A stretch of 64,000 nucleotides of DNA from Variovorax sp037204085 (GCF_037204085.1 NZ_JBBCBW010000016.1:62001-126000), one strand, 5' to 3'. Positions 25,107 through 33,996 are shown, counted from the stretch's first letter. The notes: generated by a model from the sequence alone, not told the origin. Made by a program: numbers and translations.

Positions 25107-25876
25107 CCCTTGCTCACCTTGGCGCCGCGGCCTTCGAGGAAATCGCGCACGCGCTCCTTGGCCTCTGGCGCGTTCTGCACGATGCCGGACATCAGCGCCT
25201 CGGTAAAGAAGCCGTGGTCGGCCGACTGCTCGGCAATGCGCGGCAGCGCATGCATCAGCGCGTAGTTGGTGAGCGGCGCGTTGGTGGCAATGCGCTTGGC
25301 GAGTTCGAAGGCCTTGTCGAAAGCCGCGCCTTCGTCGACCAGGTATTGCGCGAAGTTGGCACGCTCGCCGTCTTCCGCGTTGTAGACGCGGCCGGTCATC
25401 ATCATGTCGGTCATGCGGGCCACGCCAATCAGCTTGGGAATGCGCACCGAGCCGCCGCCGCCCACGAAGATGCCGCGCGAGCCTTCGGGCAGTGCATAGA
25501 AGGTGGAGCGGTCGGCCACGCGGATGTGGCAGGCGCTGGCCAACTCCAGGCCGCCGCCCACCACCGCGCCGTGCAGCGCGGCAACCACCGGCACCGGGCC
25601 GTGCTGGATCAGGTCGAGCGCGGCGTGCCACAGGCGCGAATGCTGCATGCCCTGGCCCGCGTCGCGCTCTTTCAGTTCGCTCAGGTCGAGGCCGGCGCAG
25701 AAGTGCGGGCCTTCGCCGTCGAGCACCGCGGCGCGCACCGTGGAGGGCAGCGTCTCGAAGGCGTTGCGCAATGCGAGGATCAGGCCGTCCGAAAGGGCAT
25801 TGCGTTTGGCGCCGCGCGTCAGGCGAACGATGGCGACTTCGTCGCGAATGTCGAGTTGGAGGTCGGGATTGGTCAT
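25103..25876 (-). CDS. Crotonase-family enoyl-CoA hydratase
   Basis: The protein has 257 residues. The oxyanion-hole blocks are FCAGLDLSELK and ALHGAVVGGGLELASACHIRV, with a Glu in the catalytic region LPEGSRGIFVGGGGS. It is the first gene of the leftward operon and is coupled to the ligase. It differs from the classical hydroxycinnamoyl-CoA hydratase-lyase, which starts with a longer region, so it may hydrate without cleaving to vanillin. I give no gene symbol for this reason. Confidence 0.88.
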   Translation of the reverse strand: MTNPDLQLDIRDEVAIVRLTRGAKRNALSDGLILALRNAFETLPSTVRAAVLDGEGPHFCAGLDLSELKERDAGQGMQHSRLWHAALDLIQHGPVPVVAALHGAVVGGGLELASACHIRVADRSTFYALPEGSRGIFVGGGGSVRIPKLIGVARMTDMMMTGRVYNAEDGERANFAQYLVDEGAAFDKAFELAKRIATNAPLTNYALMHALPRIAEQSADHGFFTEALMSGIVQNAPEAKERVRDFLEGRGAKVSKG

Positions 25877-25980
25877 GATTGCATTCGTGTGTGAGTTGGA
25901 TTATGGTTATGATAAATAATCAATTCAAGGCACTTGAGCGCCCCAAATCCTAGGGACTTACCCGTACTGGAGACAACGAG
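25877..25980. promoter_or_regulatory. Divergent promoter region with an AT-rich imperfect palindrome
   Basis: This 104-bp gap separates the leftward hydratase operon from the rightward amidohydrolase. It holds TGATAAATAATCA (25910-25922), an imperfect inverted repeat in an AT-rich patch, of the style bound by MarR-family repressors. A MarR gene ends the operon. The ribosome binding site before 25981 is TGGAGAC. Confidence 0.45.
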
Positions 25981-26847
25981 ATGGACCACAAGAACCTCAT
26001 CGCGATCGACATCCACACCCACGCCGAAGTGAGCTGCTGGAACCCGTTCGACAACTACGGCGAGGAATACGACCGCGCCGCGGACAAATACTTCGGCTCG
26101 AGCGGCCGTCCGACCATTGCCGAGAGCGTGGCGTACTACCGTGAAAGAAAGATAGGCCTGGTGATGTTCATGGTCGACGCCGAGTCGAACATGGGCCGCC
26201 GGCGCATTCCCAACGAGGAAATCGCCGAGGCCGCCAAGCAGAACAGCGACATGATGATCGCCTTCGCCAGCATCGATCCGCACAAGGGAAAGATGGGTGC
26301 GCGCGAGGCGCGGCGGCTCATCGAAGAGCACGGCGTGAAGGGCTTCAAGTTCCACCCCACGGTGCAGGGCTACCACCCGTACGACAAGATGGCCTGGCCG
26401 ATCTACGAGGTGATTGCCGAGTACAACCTGCCGGCCATCTTCCACACGGGCCACAGCGGCATCGGCTCAGGCATGCGCTGCGGCGGCGGCCTCAGGCTGG
26501 AGTACAGCAACCCGATGCACCTGGACGACGTGGCCATCGACTTTCCGGACATGCAGATCGTGATGGCGCACCCCAGCTTTCCGTGGCAGGACGAGGCCCT
26601 GAGCGTGGCCACGCACAAGCCCAACGTGTGGATCGACCTGTCGGGCTGGAGCCCGAAGTATTTTCCGAAGCAGCTGGTGCAGTACGCCAACACGCTGCTG
26701 AAGGACCGCATCCTGTTCGGCAGCGACTACCCGCTGATCACGCCCGACCGCTGGATGAAGGACTTCGAGGCGGCTGGGTTCAAGCCCGAGGTGATGCCGG
26801 GCATCTTGAAGGGTAACGCGGTGCGGCTGCTCAAGCTGGAAGGCTGA
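25981..26847 (+). CDS. Amidohydrolase-family metal enzyme (ACMSD-like)
   Basis: The protein has 288 residues. The metal motif IDIHTHAE (HxH) is at residues about 10-17, with FHTGHSG and a C-terminal FGSDYPLI Asp, as in amidohydrolase_2 decarboxylases and hydrolases (ACMSD, gamma-resorcylate decarboxylase, 4-oxalomesaconate hydratase relatives). The actual substrate is unknown. It is divergent from the feruloyl-CoA operon and shares its control region, so a role in aromatic acid breakdown is likely but inferred. Confidence 0.88.
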   Translation: MDHKNLIAIDIHTHAEVSCWNPFDNYGEEYDRAADKYFGSSGRPTIAESVAYYRERKIGLVMFMVDAESNMGRRRIPNEEIAEAAKQNSDMMIAFASIDPHKGKMGAREARRLIEEHGVKGFKFHPTVQGYHPYDKMAWPIYEVIAEYNLPAIFHTGHSGIGSGMRCGGGLRLEYSNPMHLDDVAIDFPDMQIVMAHPSFPWQDEALSVATHKPNVWIDLSGWSPKYFPKQLVQYANTLLKDRILFGSDYPLITPDRWMKDFEAAGFKPEVMPGILKGNAVRLLKLEG

Positions 26848-26872
26848 CCCCAGGGTCAGCCGAAGGGCGGGC

Positions 26873-28723
26873 TCAGCCGTCCGCCTCTTCCTTTTCTTCG
26901 AACCGGTCCCAATCGCGGCCCGAGCGGCGCTGCCGCTCCTCGCGTTCGCGCGCCATCTGCTCCTCGAACTGCTGGCGGCCGGCCTTGTTGGCGGCAATGA
27001 GCTTGGCGCGGTCCTTGTAGTGCGGGTAGATCTCGTCGCTCAGCAGGATGTTCCGGCGACGGAACCGCATGGCCGTTTCGCGCGCCTCGTGGGCGGGCCA
27101 GCCCAGCGCCTCGAGCGTGGTGCGGGCGCTGCGCAGCGACGATTCGAAGACCTCGCGTTCCACATCGGTCACGCCGCGGTCGCGCAGCTGGAAAAGGTGC
27201 GTCACGTTGCGGGCCCGCGCGATGATGCGCGCCTGCGGAAAGTGCTCCTTCACCAGGTCGACGATATTGAGCGACTGCTCGATGTCGTCCACCGCGACCA
27301 CAATGGCCTTGGCCGTACCGGCGCCCGCGGTGCGCAGCAGGTCGAGCCGCGTCGCGTCGCCATAGAACACGCGAAAGCCGAACTGCCGCAGGCCTTCGAC
27401 GGTGTCGGCGTCATGGTCGAGCACCGTCACGCGCAGGCCCTGCGACATCAGCATCCGGCCGACGATCTGGCCGTAGCGGCCGAAGCCGCAGATCAGCACC
27501 TTGGCGTCCTGCTGCTCCGAAATTTCTTCCAGTTGCACGCCGTTGTTGCGGCTGTAGCGCGGCAGCACGAACTTGTCGAGCAGCACCAGCAAGAGCGGCG
27601 ACAGCAGCATCGACAGCGCCACGGCACCGATCAGGAGCGAGGTGATTTCAGGCGGCAGCACGTCGGGCCCCGCGGCCTGGAACACCACGAACGCGAACTC
27701 GCCGCCCTGCGCCAGCAGCAGCGTGAAGACGGGGCGCTCCTGGTAGGCCAGGCCCATGGCCTTGGCCAGCGCGTAGATCACCACCAGCTTGATGGCCATG
27801 AAGCCGACCACCAGCGCGGCCATGAGCCAGGGGCTCGCGATCAGCACGCCGAAGTTGATCGACATGCCCACGGCGATGAAGAACAGGCCGAGCAGCAGGC
27901 CCTTGAACGGCTCGATGTCGGTTTCGAGCTCGCGCCGGTATTCGCTTTCGGCCAGCAGCACGCCAGCAAGGAATGCGCCCAGCGCCATCGAAAGGCCCAC
28001 GAATTGCATCAGCGCTGCGATGGCCACCACCAGCAGCAGCGCCGCGGCGGTGAAGATCTCGGGCGTGTCGCTGCGCGCGATCCAGCGCAGCAGCGGGCGC
28101 AAGGCGAGCCGGCCGCCGAGGATGATGCCGGCGATCACGCCGACGATCTTCAGGCCCTCGAGCGTGCGGTCGAGCCCGCTGAGCGACTGTTCGGCCGCCG
28201 TGGCGCCCGCCAGCAGGGGCAGCAGCGCGAGGATGGGGATCGCCGCCACGTCCTGGAACAGCAAGATCGAAAATCCCGCCTGGCCGCTGGGCGTTTTCAG
28301 CAGGTTGCGCTCGCCGAACACCTGCAGCGCAATGGCGGTGGACGACAGCGCCAGGCCGAGCGCCGCCACCAGCGCCACGCGCCATTCGGCGCCCGCGGCC
28401 CAGCCGACGGCAAACAGCACCGCCGCGCAGCTCAGCACCTGCGCGGCGCCCCAGCCGAAGATGGGGCGGCGCAGGTTCCACAGGCGCTTGGGTTCGAGTT
28501 CGAGGCCCACGAGAAACAGCATCAGCACCACGCCGAATTCGGCGAAATGCAGCACGTCTTCCACGCTGGAAACAAGGCCCAGCCCCCAGGGGCCGATGGC
28601 GATGCCGGCCACGAGGTAACCGATGATGGAGCCAAGGCCCAGGGCTTTGGAAAGCGGCACCACCAGCACGGCGGCGCTCAGGTAAATAAGGCTGCTGGTC
28701 AGCCAGGCGGGTGCGTGCTCCAT
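26873..28723 (-). CDS. Kef-type K+/H+ antiporter (CPA2 family) with RCK domain
   Basis: The protein has 616 residues. About 12 membrane helices occupy residues 10-380, with the CPA2 marks GYLVAGIAIGPWGLG, LVGLELEPKRLW and LLFQDVAAIPILALL. A TrkA-N/RCK domain follows with the Rossmann loop VLICGFGRYGQIVGRML and Asp in VLDHDAD. The tail is charged and helical. Kef systems export K+ in response to electrophile or glutathione-adduct stress. The stop of the ancillary oxidoreductase gene lies 2 bp before its start, a coupled pair. Confidence 0.93.
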   Translation of the reverse strand: MEHAPAWLTSSLIYLSAAVLVVPLSKALGLGSIIGYLVAGIAIGPWGLGLVSSVEDVLHFAEFGVVLMLFLVGLELEPKRLWNLRRPIFGWGAAQVLSCAAVLFAVGWAAGAEWRVALVAALGLALSSTAIALQVFGERNLLKTPSGQAGFSILLFQDVAAIPILALLPLLAGATAAEQSLSGLDRTLEGLKIVGVIAGIILGGRLALRPLLRWIARSDTPEIFTAAALLLVVAIAALMQFVGLSMALGAFLAGVLLAESEYRRELETDIEPFKGLLLGLFFIAVGMSINFGVLIASPWLMAALVVGFMAIKLVVIYALAKAMGLAYQERPVFTLLLAQGGEFAFVVFQAAGPDVLPPEITSLLIGAVALSMLLSPLLLVLLDKFVLPRYSRNNGVQLEEISEQQDAKVLICGFGRYGQIVGRMLMSQGLRVTVLDHDADTVEGLRQFGFRVFYGDATRLDLLRTAGAGTAKAIVVAVDDIEQSLNIVDLVKEHFPQARIIARARNVTHLFQLRDRGVTDVEREVFESSLRSARTTLEALGWPAHEARETAMRFRRRNILLSDEIYPHYKDRAKLIAANKAGRQQFEEQMAREREERQRRSGRDWDRFEEKEEADG

Positions 28724-28725
28724 GC

Positions 28726-29478
28726 TCAGGCCGAGCCTTTCTTGTCGCTGTCTTCTTCTTCGTTGGCTGCAGACATGAAAGCCAGACCGTGGGTCATCGC
28801 GGATTGGAACGCGCCGGAGGTCGCTGCGCCCGGGTCGTCATGCTCGGCGGGGCGATCTGTCTCGGGCACCGGGCAGGCCACGCACACATCGAGCTCCTCG
28901 AGTTCGGGCCAGTCGGGGTAGCTGCCGAGTCGCTGGGCGAACACGTCGACATGCGCAGCCACGTCGGCCTCGCTGGCGCTGCGCGCACCGTGAAAGACCA
29001 GTGGCGGCAAAAAGCGCATGCCGCAGAGGGCCGCGGTCTGCTCGTAGGGCGGCAAAAAGGCGTCGAAGAAATAGCGGTGGTAGCTCTGGGGGTGGTAGCT
29101 CTGCTCGGGGCTGCCTGTGGTGGCGGCCAGCCACAAGTCCTTGCCCTGCAAGGCGGTGCCGCCCGGGCCGTAGGCCCAGCCGTAGCCGAGCACGTCGTCG
29201 AGCCAGAGTTTTTGCAGCGCGGGCATCGAGTACCACTGGATCGGGTGCAGCAGCACCACCAGGCTGGCTTTGGCAAGCCGCGCCTGCTCGGTCTCGATGT
29301 CGATGGAGAAGTCGGGGTAGCTGCCGTAGAGGTCGTTCACCTCCACGCCGGGCACCGAACGCGCGGCGGCCAGTAACCGGCGGTTGACGCGGGAGTCGCG
29401 CCAGTGCGGATGGGCCGCGAGCACATAGATGCCGCCGGATTCGGCGCCGGCGGCGGCCGCGGATGTTGTTGTCGTCAT
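28726..29478 (-). CDS. NAD(P)H-dependent oxidoreductase, KefF/KefG-like ancillary protein
   Basis: The protein has 250 residues from ATG 29478 (MTTTTSAAAAGAES); an in-frame start at 29496 is possible. The flavodoxin-like fold is seen in VLAAHPHWRDSRVNRRLL, LVVLLHPIQWYSMPALQKLW and GGTALQGKDLWLAATTGSPE, typical of the quinone reductase 2 family that includes KefF and KefG. It should activate the adjacent Kef antiporter and reduce quinones. The C-terminal extension (about 50 residues, EEEDSDKKG end) is unusual. Confidence 0.9.
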   Translation of the reverse strand: MTTTTSAAAAGAESGGIYVLAAHPHWRDSRVNRRLLAAARSVPGVEVNDLYGSYPDFSIDIETEQARLAKASLVVLLHPIQWYSMPALQKLWLDDVLGYGWAYGPGGTALQGKDLWLAATTGSPEQSYHPQSYHRYFFDAFLPPYEQTAALCGMRFLPPLVFHGARSASEADVAAHVDVFAQRLGSYPDWPELEELDVCVACPVPETDRPAEHDDPGAATSGAFQSAMTHGLAFMSAANEEEDSDKKGSA

Positions 29479-29570
29479 GCCGCGAACATAGCTCAAGATC
29501 GGCTCTTGCCGGGGCAGGTGCGTCTCGTGTCGCTACGATGCGGGGTGTTCCAGCTCTGGAGGAGATGCTC

Positions 29571-30191
29571 ATGCCGGTGGTTCTGGTCGCCAACCCCAAG
29601 GGTGGCGTAGGCAAGTCGACGCTCGCGACAAACATCGCAGGCTATTTCGCGAGCCGCGGCCATGCCGTGATGCTCGGCGACGTGGACCGCCAGCAATCGT
29701 CGCGCCTCTGGCTCGGCCTGCGGCCGCCGCAGGCGCGGCCCATCGCCACTTGGGAGGCCACGGGCGACAGCGCCGTGGTGCGGCCGCCGCGCGGAACCAC
29801 GCATGCCGTGCTCGACACGCCGGCCGGCCTGCACGGATGGCGATTCAAGGAGGTGCTGGCCCTGGCTGACCGGGTGATCGTGCCGCTGCAGCCGAGCATC
29901 TTCGACATCTACGCCACGCGCGATTTTCTCGACCGGCTGATGGAACAGCGCCGTGCCGAAAAAACGAAGATCAGCCTCGTGGGCATGCGGGTGAACGCCC
30001 GCACCCTGGCCGCCGACCGGTTGAACGAGTTCATCGCAAGCCTGGGCGTGCCGGTGCTGGGCGAACTCCGCGACACGCAGAACTACGTTCAGCTTGCGGC
30101 GCGCGGACTCACGCTGTTCGACATTGCGCCGGGGCGCGTGCAGCGCGACCTGGAGCAGTGGCAGCCGATCTGCGAGTGGCTGGAAGGCTGA
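29571..30191 (+). CDS. ParA/MinD-like P-loop ATPase, orphan
   Basis: The protein has 206 residues from ATG 29571, 6 bases after GGAGGAG (29558-29564). The deviant Walker A is NPKGGVGKSTLATNI, the Asp of switch I is in GDVDRQQS, and the switch II region is VLDTPAG. No ParB or parS-like gene is adjacent, so it is not obviously a partition system. Single ParA-like ATPases of this length often position membrane or cytoplasmic cargo. Its partner is unknown. Confidence 0.9.
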   Translation: MPVVLVANPKGGVGKSTLATNIAGYFASRGHAVMLGDVDRQQSSRLWLGLRPPQARPIATWEATGDSAVVRPPRGTTHAVLDTPAGLHGWRFKEVLALADRVIVPLQPSIFDIYATRDFLDRLMEQRRAEKTKISLVGMRVNARTLAADRLNEFIASLGVPVLGELRDTQNYVQLAARGLTLFDIAPGRVQRDLEQWQPICEWLEG

Positions 30192-30252
30192 GGCTTTCGG
30201 CTGTCGCAATGCCGACACCCGCGCCCGCGCCCTTGACGCCAGAATGCCGCGC

Positions 30253-30714
30253 ATGACCAAAAAGACATTCCAGACTCTTCAGGATCTTGCCGCCTGCGTT
30301 GGCCAGGAAGTCGCCGTGAGCGACTGGATCTCCATCACGCAGGAGCAGGTGAACCAGTTCGCCGAAGCCACGGGCGACCACCAGTGGATTCATGTCGACG
30401 TCGAGCGCGCCAAGGCGGGCCCCTTCGGCGGCCCGATCGCCCACGGCTTCCTGACGCTCTCGCTGCTGCCGCGCTTCTATGAGACGGCGCTGGAAGTGGT
30501 TGAGTCGCGCATGGGCGTGAACTACGGGCTGAACCGGGTGCGCTTCATGTCGCCGGTGCCGGTCGGCAAGCGGCTGCGGGCGCGCATGAAGTTGCTTACT
30601 GCCGAGCCGATTGCGGACGACGGCATCCAGATGACCTGGGAAACCACGATCGAGCTCGAAGGCACGGCCAAGCCGGCCTGTGTGGCGGAGTCGGTGGTGC
30701 GCCGCTACCGCTGA
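30253..30714 (+). CDS. MaoC-family (R)-specific enoyl-CoA hydratase-like protein
   Basis: The protein has 153 residues from ATG 30253 (MTKKTFQTLQD); ATG 30244 is an alternative. The hot-dog fold hydratase motif is FAEATGDHQWIHVDVERA followed by GGPIAHGFLTLSLLP, with the catalytic Asp (GDHQ) and His (WIHV). These enzymes hydrate trans-2-enoyl-CoA to (R)-3-hydroxyacyl-CoA, for polyhydroxyalkanoate supply or fatty acid metabolism. It follows the ParA-like gene by 61 bp. Confidence 0.92.
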   Translation: MTKKTFQTLQDLAACVGQEVAVSDWISITQEQVNQFAEATGDHQWIHVDVERAKAGPFGGPIAHGFLTLSLLPRFYETALEVVESRMGVNYGLNRVRFMSPVPVGKRLRARMKLLTAEPIADDGIQMTWETTIELEGTAKPACVAESVVRRYR

Positions 30715-30727
30715 GCGGTTTTCGCTC

Positions 30728-31021
30728 CTACATCCGGCGGTCGGTCACTTCGCCATACGTGGCGGAGCCTTGGCGCGTAACGCCGAGTGCGCCTGCACGA
30801 ACGGCCGCGCGGTCGGTTGTGCCGGCTCTCGGGGCTGCGACGCCGGTGCCGCCATTGCCGATCTGAAGCGGCTGGCGCGCCTGGGCCTGGACCTCGGCGC
30901 GCGACAGGGTCGATTGGAAAGGTGCCGGCGGCAGCGGATTCTGTTCACCCTGAAAAGCCTGCGCGCCGGTGGCGAGGCCGAGGGCGGCAAAGGTCGCGAA
31001 GGCAATTGACTTGGCATTCAT
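30728..31021 (-). CDS. Small secreted DUF4148-like protein
   Basis: The protein has 97 residues with a Sec signal (MNAKSIAFATFAALGLATG, cleavage after AQA). The mature part has STLSRAEVQAQARQP, the Ser-Arg-Ala-Glu-Val pattern of DUF4148 proteins. It is similar in plan to the protein at 11054-11416. Function is unknown. A GGAGT site precedes the start. Its stop is 13 bp from the convergent MaoC gene. Confidence 0.75.
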   Translation of the reverse strand: MNAKSIAFATFAALGLATGAQAFQGEQNPLPPAPFQSTLSRAEVQAQARQPLQIGNGGTGVAAPRAGTTDRAAVRAGALGVTRQGSATYGEVTDRRM

Positions 31022-31147
31022 GGCGAAACTCCTTGAGGCAAGCGGTGGATGGACTCACTCGTATGCCCGACCGGACGACCGGGCATGCCTGTCATACGAC
31101 GCTTCTTGCCGATCGGATTCGTCCCTGCCGCGACAGGGCCGCCTTTT

Positions 31148-31609
31148 TCAACCGAATCCGTTTTGCCGCCAGGCTTCGAATACCGTCACTGCCACCGCGT
31201 TCGAAAGATTGAGGCTGCGCTGCCCCTCGCGCATCGGCAGCCGCAGCCGCTGGGGCTCGGCGAAACCTTCGCGCACCGTGGGCGGCAGCCCGCTCGTCTC
31301 TGAACCGAACACCAGCCAGTCGCCGGGCTGGAAGCGAACATCGTGCACGGCGCGCGTGCCGCGCGTGGTGAGTGCAAACATGCGGTCGGCAGCTGGCTTT
31401 TCGGTGTCGAGCAGGGCCTGCCAGCTGGCATGGCGCTTGACCTCGGCGTACTCGTGGTAGTCGAGCCCGGCGCGGCGCAGCAGACGGTCGTCCATCGAAA
31501 AGCCCAGCGGCTCGACCAGGTGCAGCGCGCAGCCTGTGTTGGCCGCGAGGCGAATCACATTGCCTGTATTCGGCGGGATTTCGGGGTGGACCAGGACGAT
31601 ATGGAACAT
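31148..31609 (-). CDS. trmL: TrmL, tRNA (cytidine/uridine-34 2'-O)-methyltransferase
   Basis: The protein has 153 residues from ATG 31609 (MFHIVLVHPEIPPNTGN); longer in-frame starts lack a conserved leader. It is a minimal SPOUT enzyme with its knot motifs PEIPPNTGNVIRLAAN, LVFGSETSGLPP and LPMREGQRSLNLSNAVAV. TrmL methylates the wobble nucleotide of tRNA-Leu isoacceptors. It is just downstream of comF, with a 28-bp gap. Confidence 0.95.
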   Translation of the reverse strand: MFHIVLVHPEIPPNTGNVIRLAANTGCALHLVEPLGFSMDDRLLRRAGLDYHEYAEVKRHASWQALLDTEKPAADRMFALTTRGTRAVHDVRFQPGDWLVFGSETSGLPPTVREGFAEPQRLRLPMREGQRSLNLSNAVAVTVFEAWRQNGFG

Positions 31610-31637
31610 GCGCCGATTGTCGCGGCGGCGCGCCCGC

Positions 31638-32354
31638 TCAGTGCGGCGCAGCGGTCCGCGCCAGTACCACGGCCGTGATGTGCGCTGCGCCGGCCAGCCG
31701 CAGCGCCGCGGCCGCCGAGAAGAGCGAGGCACCCGTGGTCATCACGTCGTCGATCAGCACCACGCGCCGGCCCTGCAGCTGGCTGGCGCGCAGAGGCTCC
31801 ACCGCAAAGGCGCCGCGCAGGTTGCGAAGGCGTTCGGCGCGCGCGAGGCCGATTTGCGCCGGCGTGTCGCGGGTGCGCAGGAGCAGCGTGGCGTCGGTCT
31901 TGGCGGGCGCCAGCCGGCGCGCCAGTTCGAGCGCCTGGTTGAAGCCGCGCTGGCGCAGCCGGGCAGGCGCCATCGGCATCGGCAGCACGGTGTCGCAGTT
32001 TTCCAGCGCCGGTTCCACCCAGGGCACGCTGCGCATCAGCGTCGACAGGGGGCCGGCCCAGCCCGCCTCGCCGCGGAACTTGAACTGGGCAATGCACTCG
32101 GGCCACGGCCATGCATAGTCGCAGGCCGCAAGGCAGGCATCGAGCGGCGGCGGATCGCCCATGCATTCGTCGCACCGGACCACGCCCTGCGGCACGGCCA
32201 GCGCGCAGCTGCCGCAGCGGTCGGCCGGCGGCGCAAAGCGGGCCACGCAGGCATCGCAAACGCGCCGGGAAGGCCAGGCGCGGCACACCTCGCACTGGCT
32301 GGGCAGCCGTGCAAGCAGAGAGGTCAAAGGCCTACGGGCCCAACGGCTGAACAT
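31638..32354 (-). CDS. ComF-family phosphoribosyltransferase-like protein
   Basis: The protein has 238 residues from ATG 32354. An N-terminal double zinc finger (CEVC, CDAC, CGSC and CDEC pairs) is followed by a type I phosphoribosyltransferase fold with QRGFNQALELARRLA and the PRPP loop VVLIDDVMTTGAS. ComF proteins act in DNA uptake in competent bacteria and are widespread in others (GntX). The start lies only 23 bp from the divergent bioC-like start. Confidence 0.93.
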   Translation of the reverse strand: MFSRWARRPLTSLLARLPSQCEVCRAWPSRRVCDACVARFAPPADRCGSCALAVPQGVVRCDECMGDPPPLDACLAACDYAWPWPECIAQFKFRGEAGWAGPLSTLMRSVPWVEPALENCDTVLPMPMAPARLRQRGFNQALELARRLAPAKTDATLLLRTRDTPAQIGLARAERLRNLRGAFAVEPLRASQLQGRRVVLIDDVMTTGASLFSAAAALRLAGAAHITAVVLARTAAPH

Positions 32355-32377
32355 GGCCTCAATATACTCACGGCCCC

Positions 32378-33292
32378 ATGGCCACCGACCCCGCAAGAAG
32401 ACCGCCGACCATCGATCCCACGGCGGCCGCACGCTGGAGGCGGCTCGCGCCTGCCGACGGCTCCCCCTGGCTGCATGAGGAAATCGGCCGCCGCATGGAA
32501 GACCGGCTGCAATGGATCAAGGCGCAGCCGCGCACCTGGGCCGACTGGTCGCCCCTGCGCGGCGGGCTCGAGGCGCACGAACTCGTCGCCCGGCGCTACC
32601 GCGAAGCCGCCTGCTTCGTGATCGAAACCGAACCGGCCCTTGCCGCTGCAACCAGCCAAGCGCTGGCATCACCCTGGTGGAGCGCGCGCCGCTGGCAGGG
32701 CGGCAAGGCGCGCTTCGATGCGCCGCCGGAAGACGGGGTCGATCTGCTCTGGGCCAACATGTCGCTGCACATGGCGGCCGACCCCGAGGCGCTCATCGCG
32801 CAATGGCACCGGCTGGTGGCGACCGACGGCTTCCTGATGTTCTCGTGCCTGGGCCCCGACACGGTCCGTGAACTGCGGGCCCTGCATGCGCGGCTTGGCT
32901 GGCCGGCGGCGGGCCACGAATACACCGACATGCACGACTGGGGCGACATGCTGGTGCATGCCGGCTTTGCCGAGCCGGTGATGGACATGGAACGCATCGT
33001 GCTTACCTGGGCCACGCCCGAGGCGGCGCTTGCCGAGCTGCGCACGCTCGGGCGCAACCTGCATCCGGCGCGCTTTCCGGCGCTGCGCGGCAAGGCGTGG
33101 CACCGGTCGCTGAAACAGGCGCTGCCCGAGCTGGCGCCGGCGGAAGAGGGCGGCGGGCGAATTGCGCTGACCTTCGAAGTCATCTATGGCCACGCCTTCA
33201 AGCCGGCGCCGCGCGTGGCGCTTTCGGCCGAGAGCGCGGTGTCGCTGCGCGAGATGCGCTCGATGCTGCAGCGCGGCCGGCCCGGCGCCTGA
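32378..33292 (+). CDS. BioC-like methyltransferase with degenerate SAM motif
   Basis: This 304-residue protein of the malonyl-ACP methyltransferase/BioC group is recognised from ANMSLHMAADPEALIAQWHR, DGFLMFSCLGPDTVRELRAL and EYTDMHDWGDMLVHAGFAEPV. The glycine-rich motif I (DLGCGTG in active BioC) is not seen; the region around residues 50-65 reads ADWSPLRGGLEAHELV. Either SAM binding differs or activity is lost, so biotin synthesis is not assigned with certainty. It is not next to other bio genes here. Confidence 0.8.
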   Translation: MATDPARRPPTIDPTAAARWRRLAPADGSPWLHEEIGRRMEDRLQWIKAQPRTWADWSPLRGGLEAHELVARRYREAACFVIETEPALAAATSQALASPWWSARRWQGGKARFDAPPEDGVDLLWANMSLHMAADPEALIAQWHRLVATDGFLMFSCLGPDTVRELRALHARLGWPAAGHEYTDMHDWGDMLVHAGFAEPVMDMERIVLTWATPEAALAELRTLGRNLHPARFPALRGKAWHRSLKQALPELAPAEEGGGRIALTFEVIYGHAFKPAPRVALSAESAVSLREMRSMLQRGRPGA

Positions 33293-33460
33293 ACGGCGGG
33301 CCCGTCAAGCTGCGCATCTTGCGGGCGGGCACCTGTGTCTACCCGCTACAATCCGCCGTTGCGTGAAACTCGCGGGTGTTGTTCCGCGAACGAGGTCTGT
33401 CCGATCCTGTGGAGACAAGGGGTTGGCCGGCGTCGACGCACCGATTTGCTGAACTCGCCC

Positions 33461-33937
33461 GTGTCGAATTCCGTGTTTCGTTTTGCCACCGTTTCAGGCC
33501 AGAACATCCACTGGTTCCTGAAGCGCAATTGCTCGGTGACGCCGAGCCAGCTGGGCTGGCTCTACGCCTCGCTGTGCGTGGTGTCGCTCGGTATCGGTAC
33601 GGTGTTCTGGCTGCTCGGGGCGCCGCTGGTGCTGCCCTTTGCCTGGCTCGAACTGGCGGCGGTGGGATTTGTATTCATGCTGTACGCGCGGCACGCGACC
33701 GACGGAGAAAAGATCGTGTTGCAGGGCGGACGGCTGGTGGTGGAGCTCGAGAACGGTGGAGACTACGAGCGCACGGAATTTCTGCCGCACCAGGTGCGGA
33801 TCGAACCGCAGGCCGGCGATCGCTCGCTGATCGAGGTCTCGGGTCAGGGTCGATCGGTCAGGGTGGGGCGCTATGTACGCCCGGAGTTGCGAGCCGCACT
33901 GGCGCGCGAGATTCGCATGGCGTTGCGTGGCGCCTGA
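33461..33937 (+). CDS. DUF2244 membrane protein upstream of the cox operon
   Basis: The protein has about 158 residues from GTG 33461. The frame is open back to 33335, but a TACAAT -10-like box at 33347-33352 and poor conservation argue against that start. Two transmembrane helices (LYASLCVVSLGIGTVFWLL, FAWLELAAVGFVFMLYA) precede a soluble beta-rich part. DUF2244 proteins are commonly encoded just before cytochrome oxidase genes and may be assembly factors. Start uncertain. Confidence 0.8.
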   Translation: MSNSVFRFATVSGQNIHWFLKRNCSVTPSQLGWLYASLCVVSLGIGTVFWLLGAPLVLPFAWLELAAVGFVFMLYARHATDGEKIVLQGGRLVVELENGGDYERTEFLPHQVRIEPQAGDRSLIEVSGQGRSVRVGRYVRPELRAALAREIRMALRGA

Positions 33938-33996
33938 ACGGCTCGCGCGGCGCTGCACGGTTGGGTTTGTTGAAAAAATTGAGAAACGTGAACACG

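Noticed and set aside
21534..25265. Very long antisense open frame (1243 codons) over the aromatic-acid genes
   Set aside because: It is antisense to five well-conserved genes, and its residues are dominated by Ala, Arg, Gly and His, the usual shadow in G+C-rich DNA.
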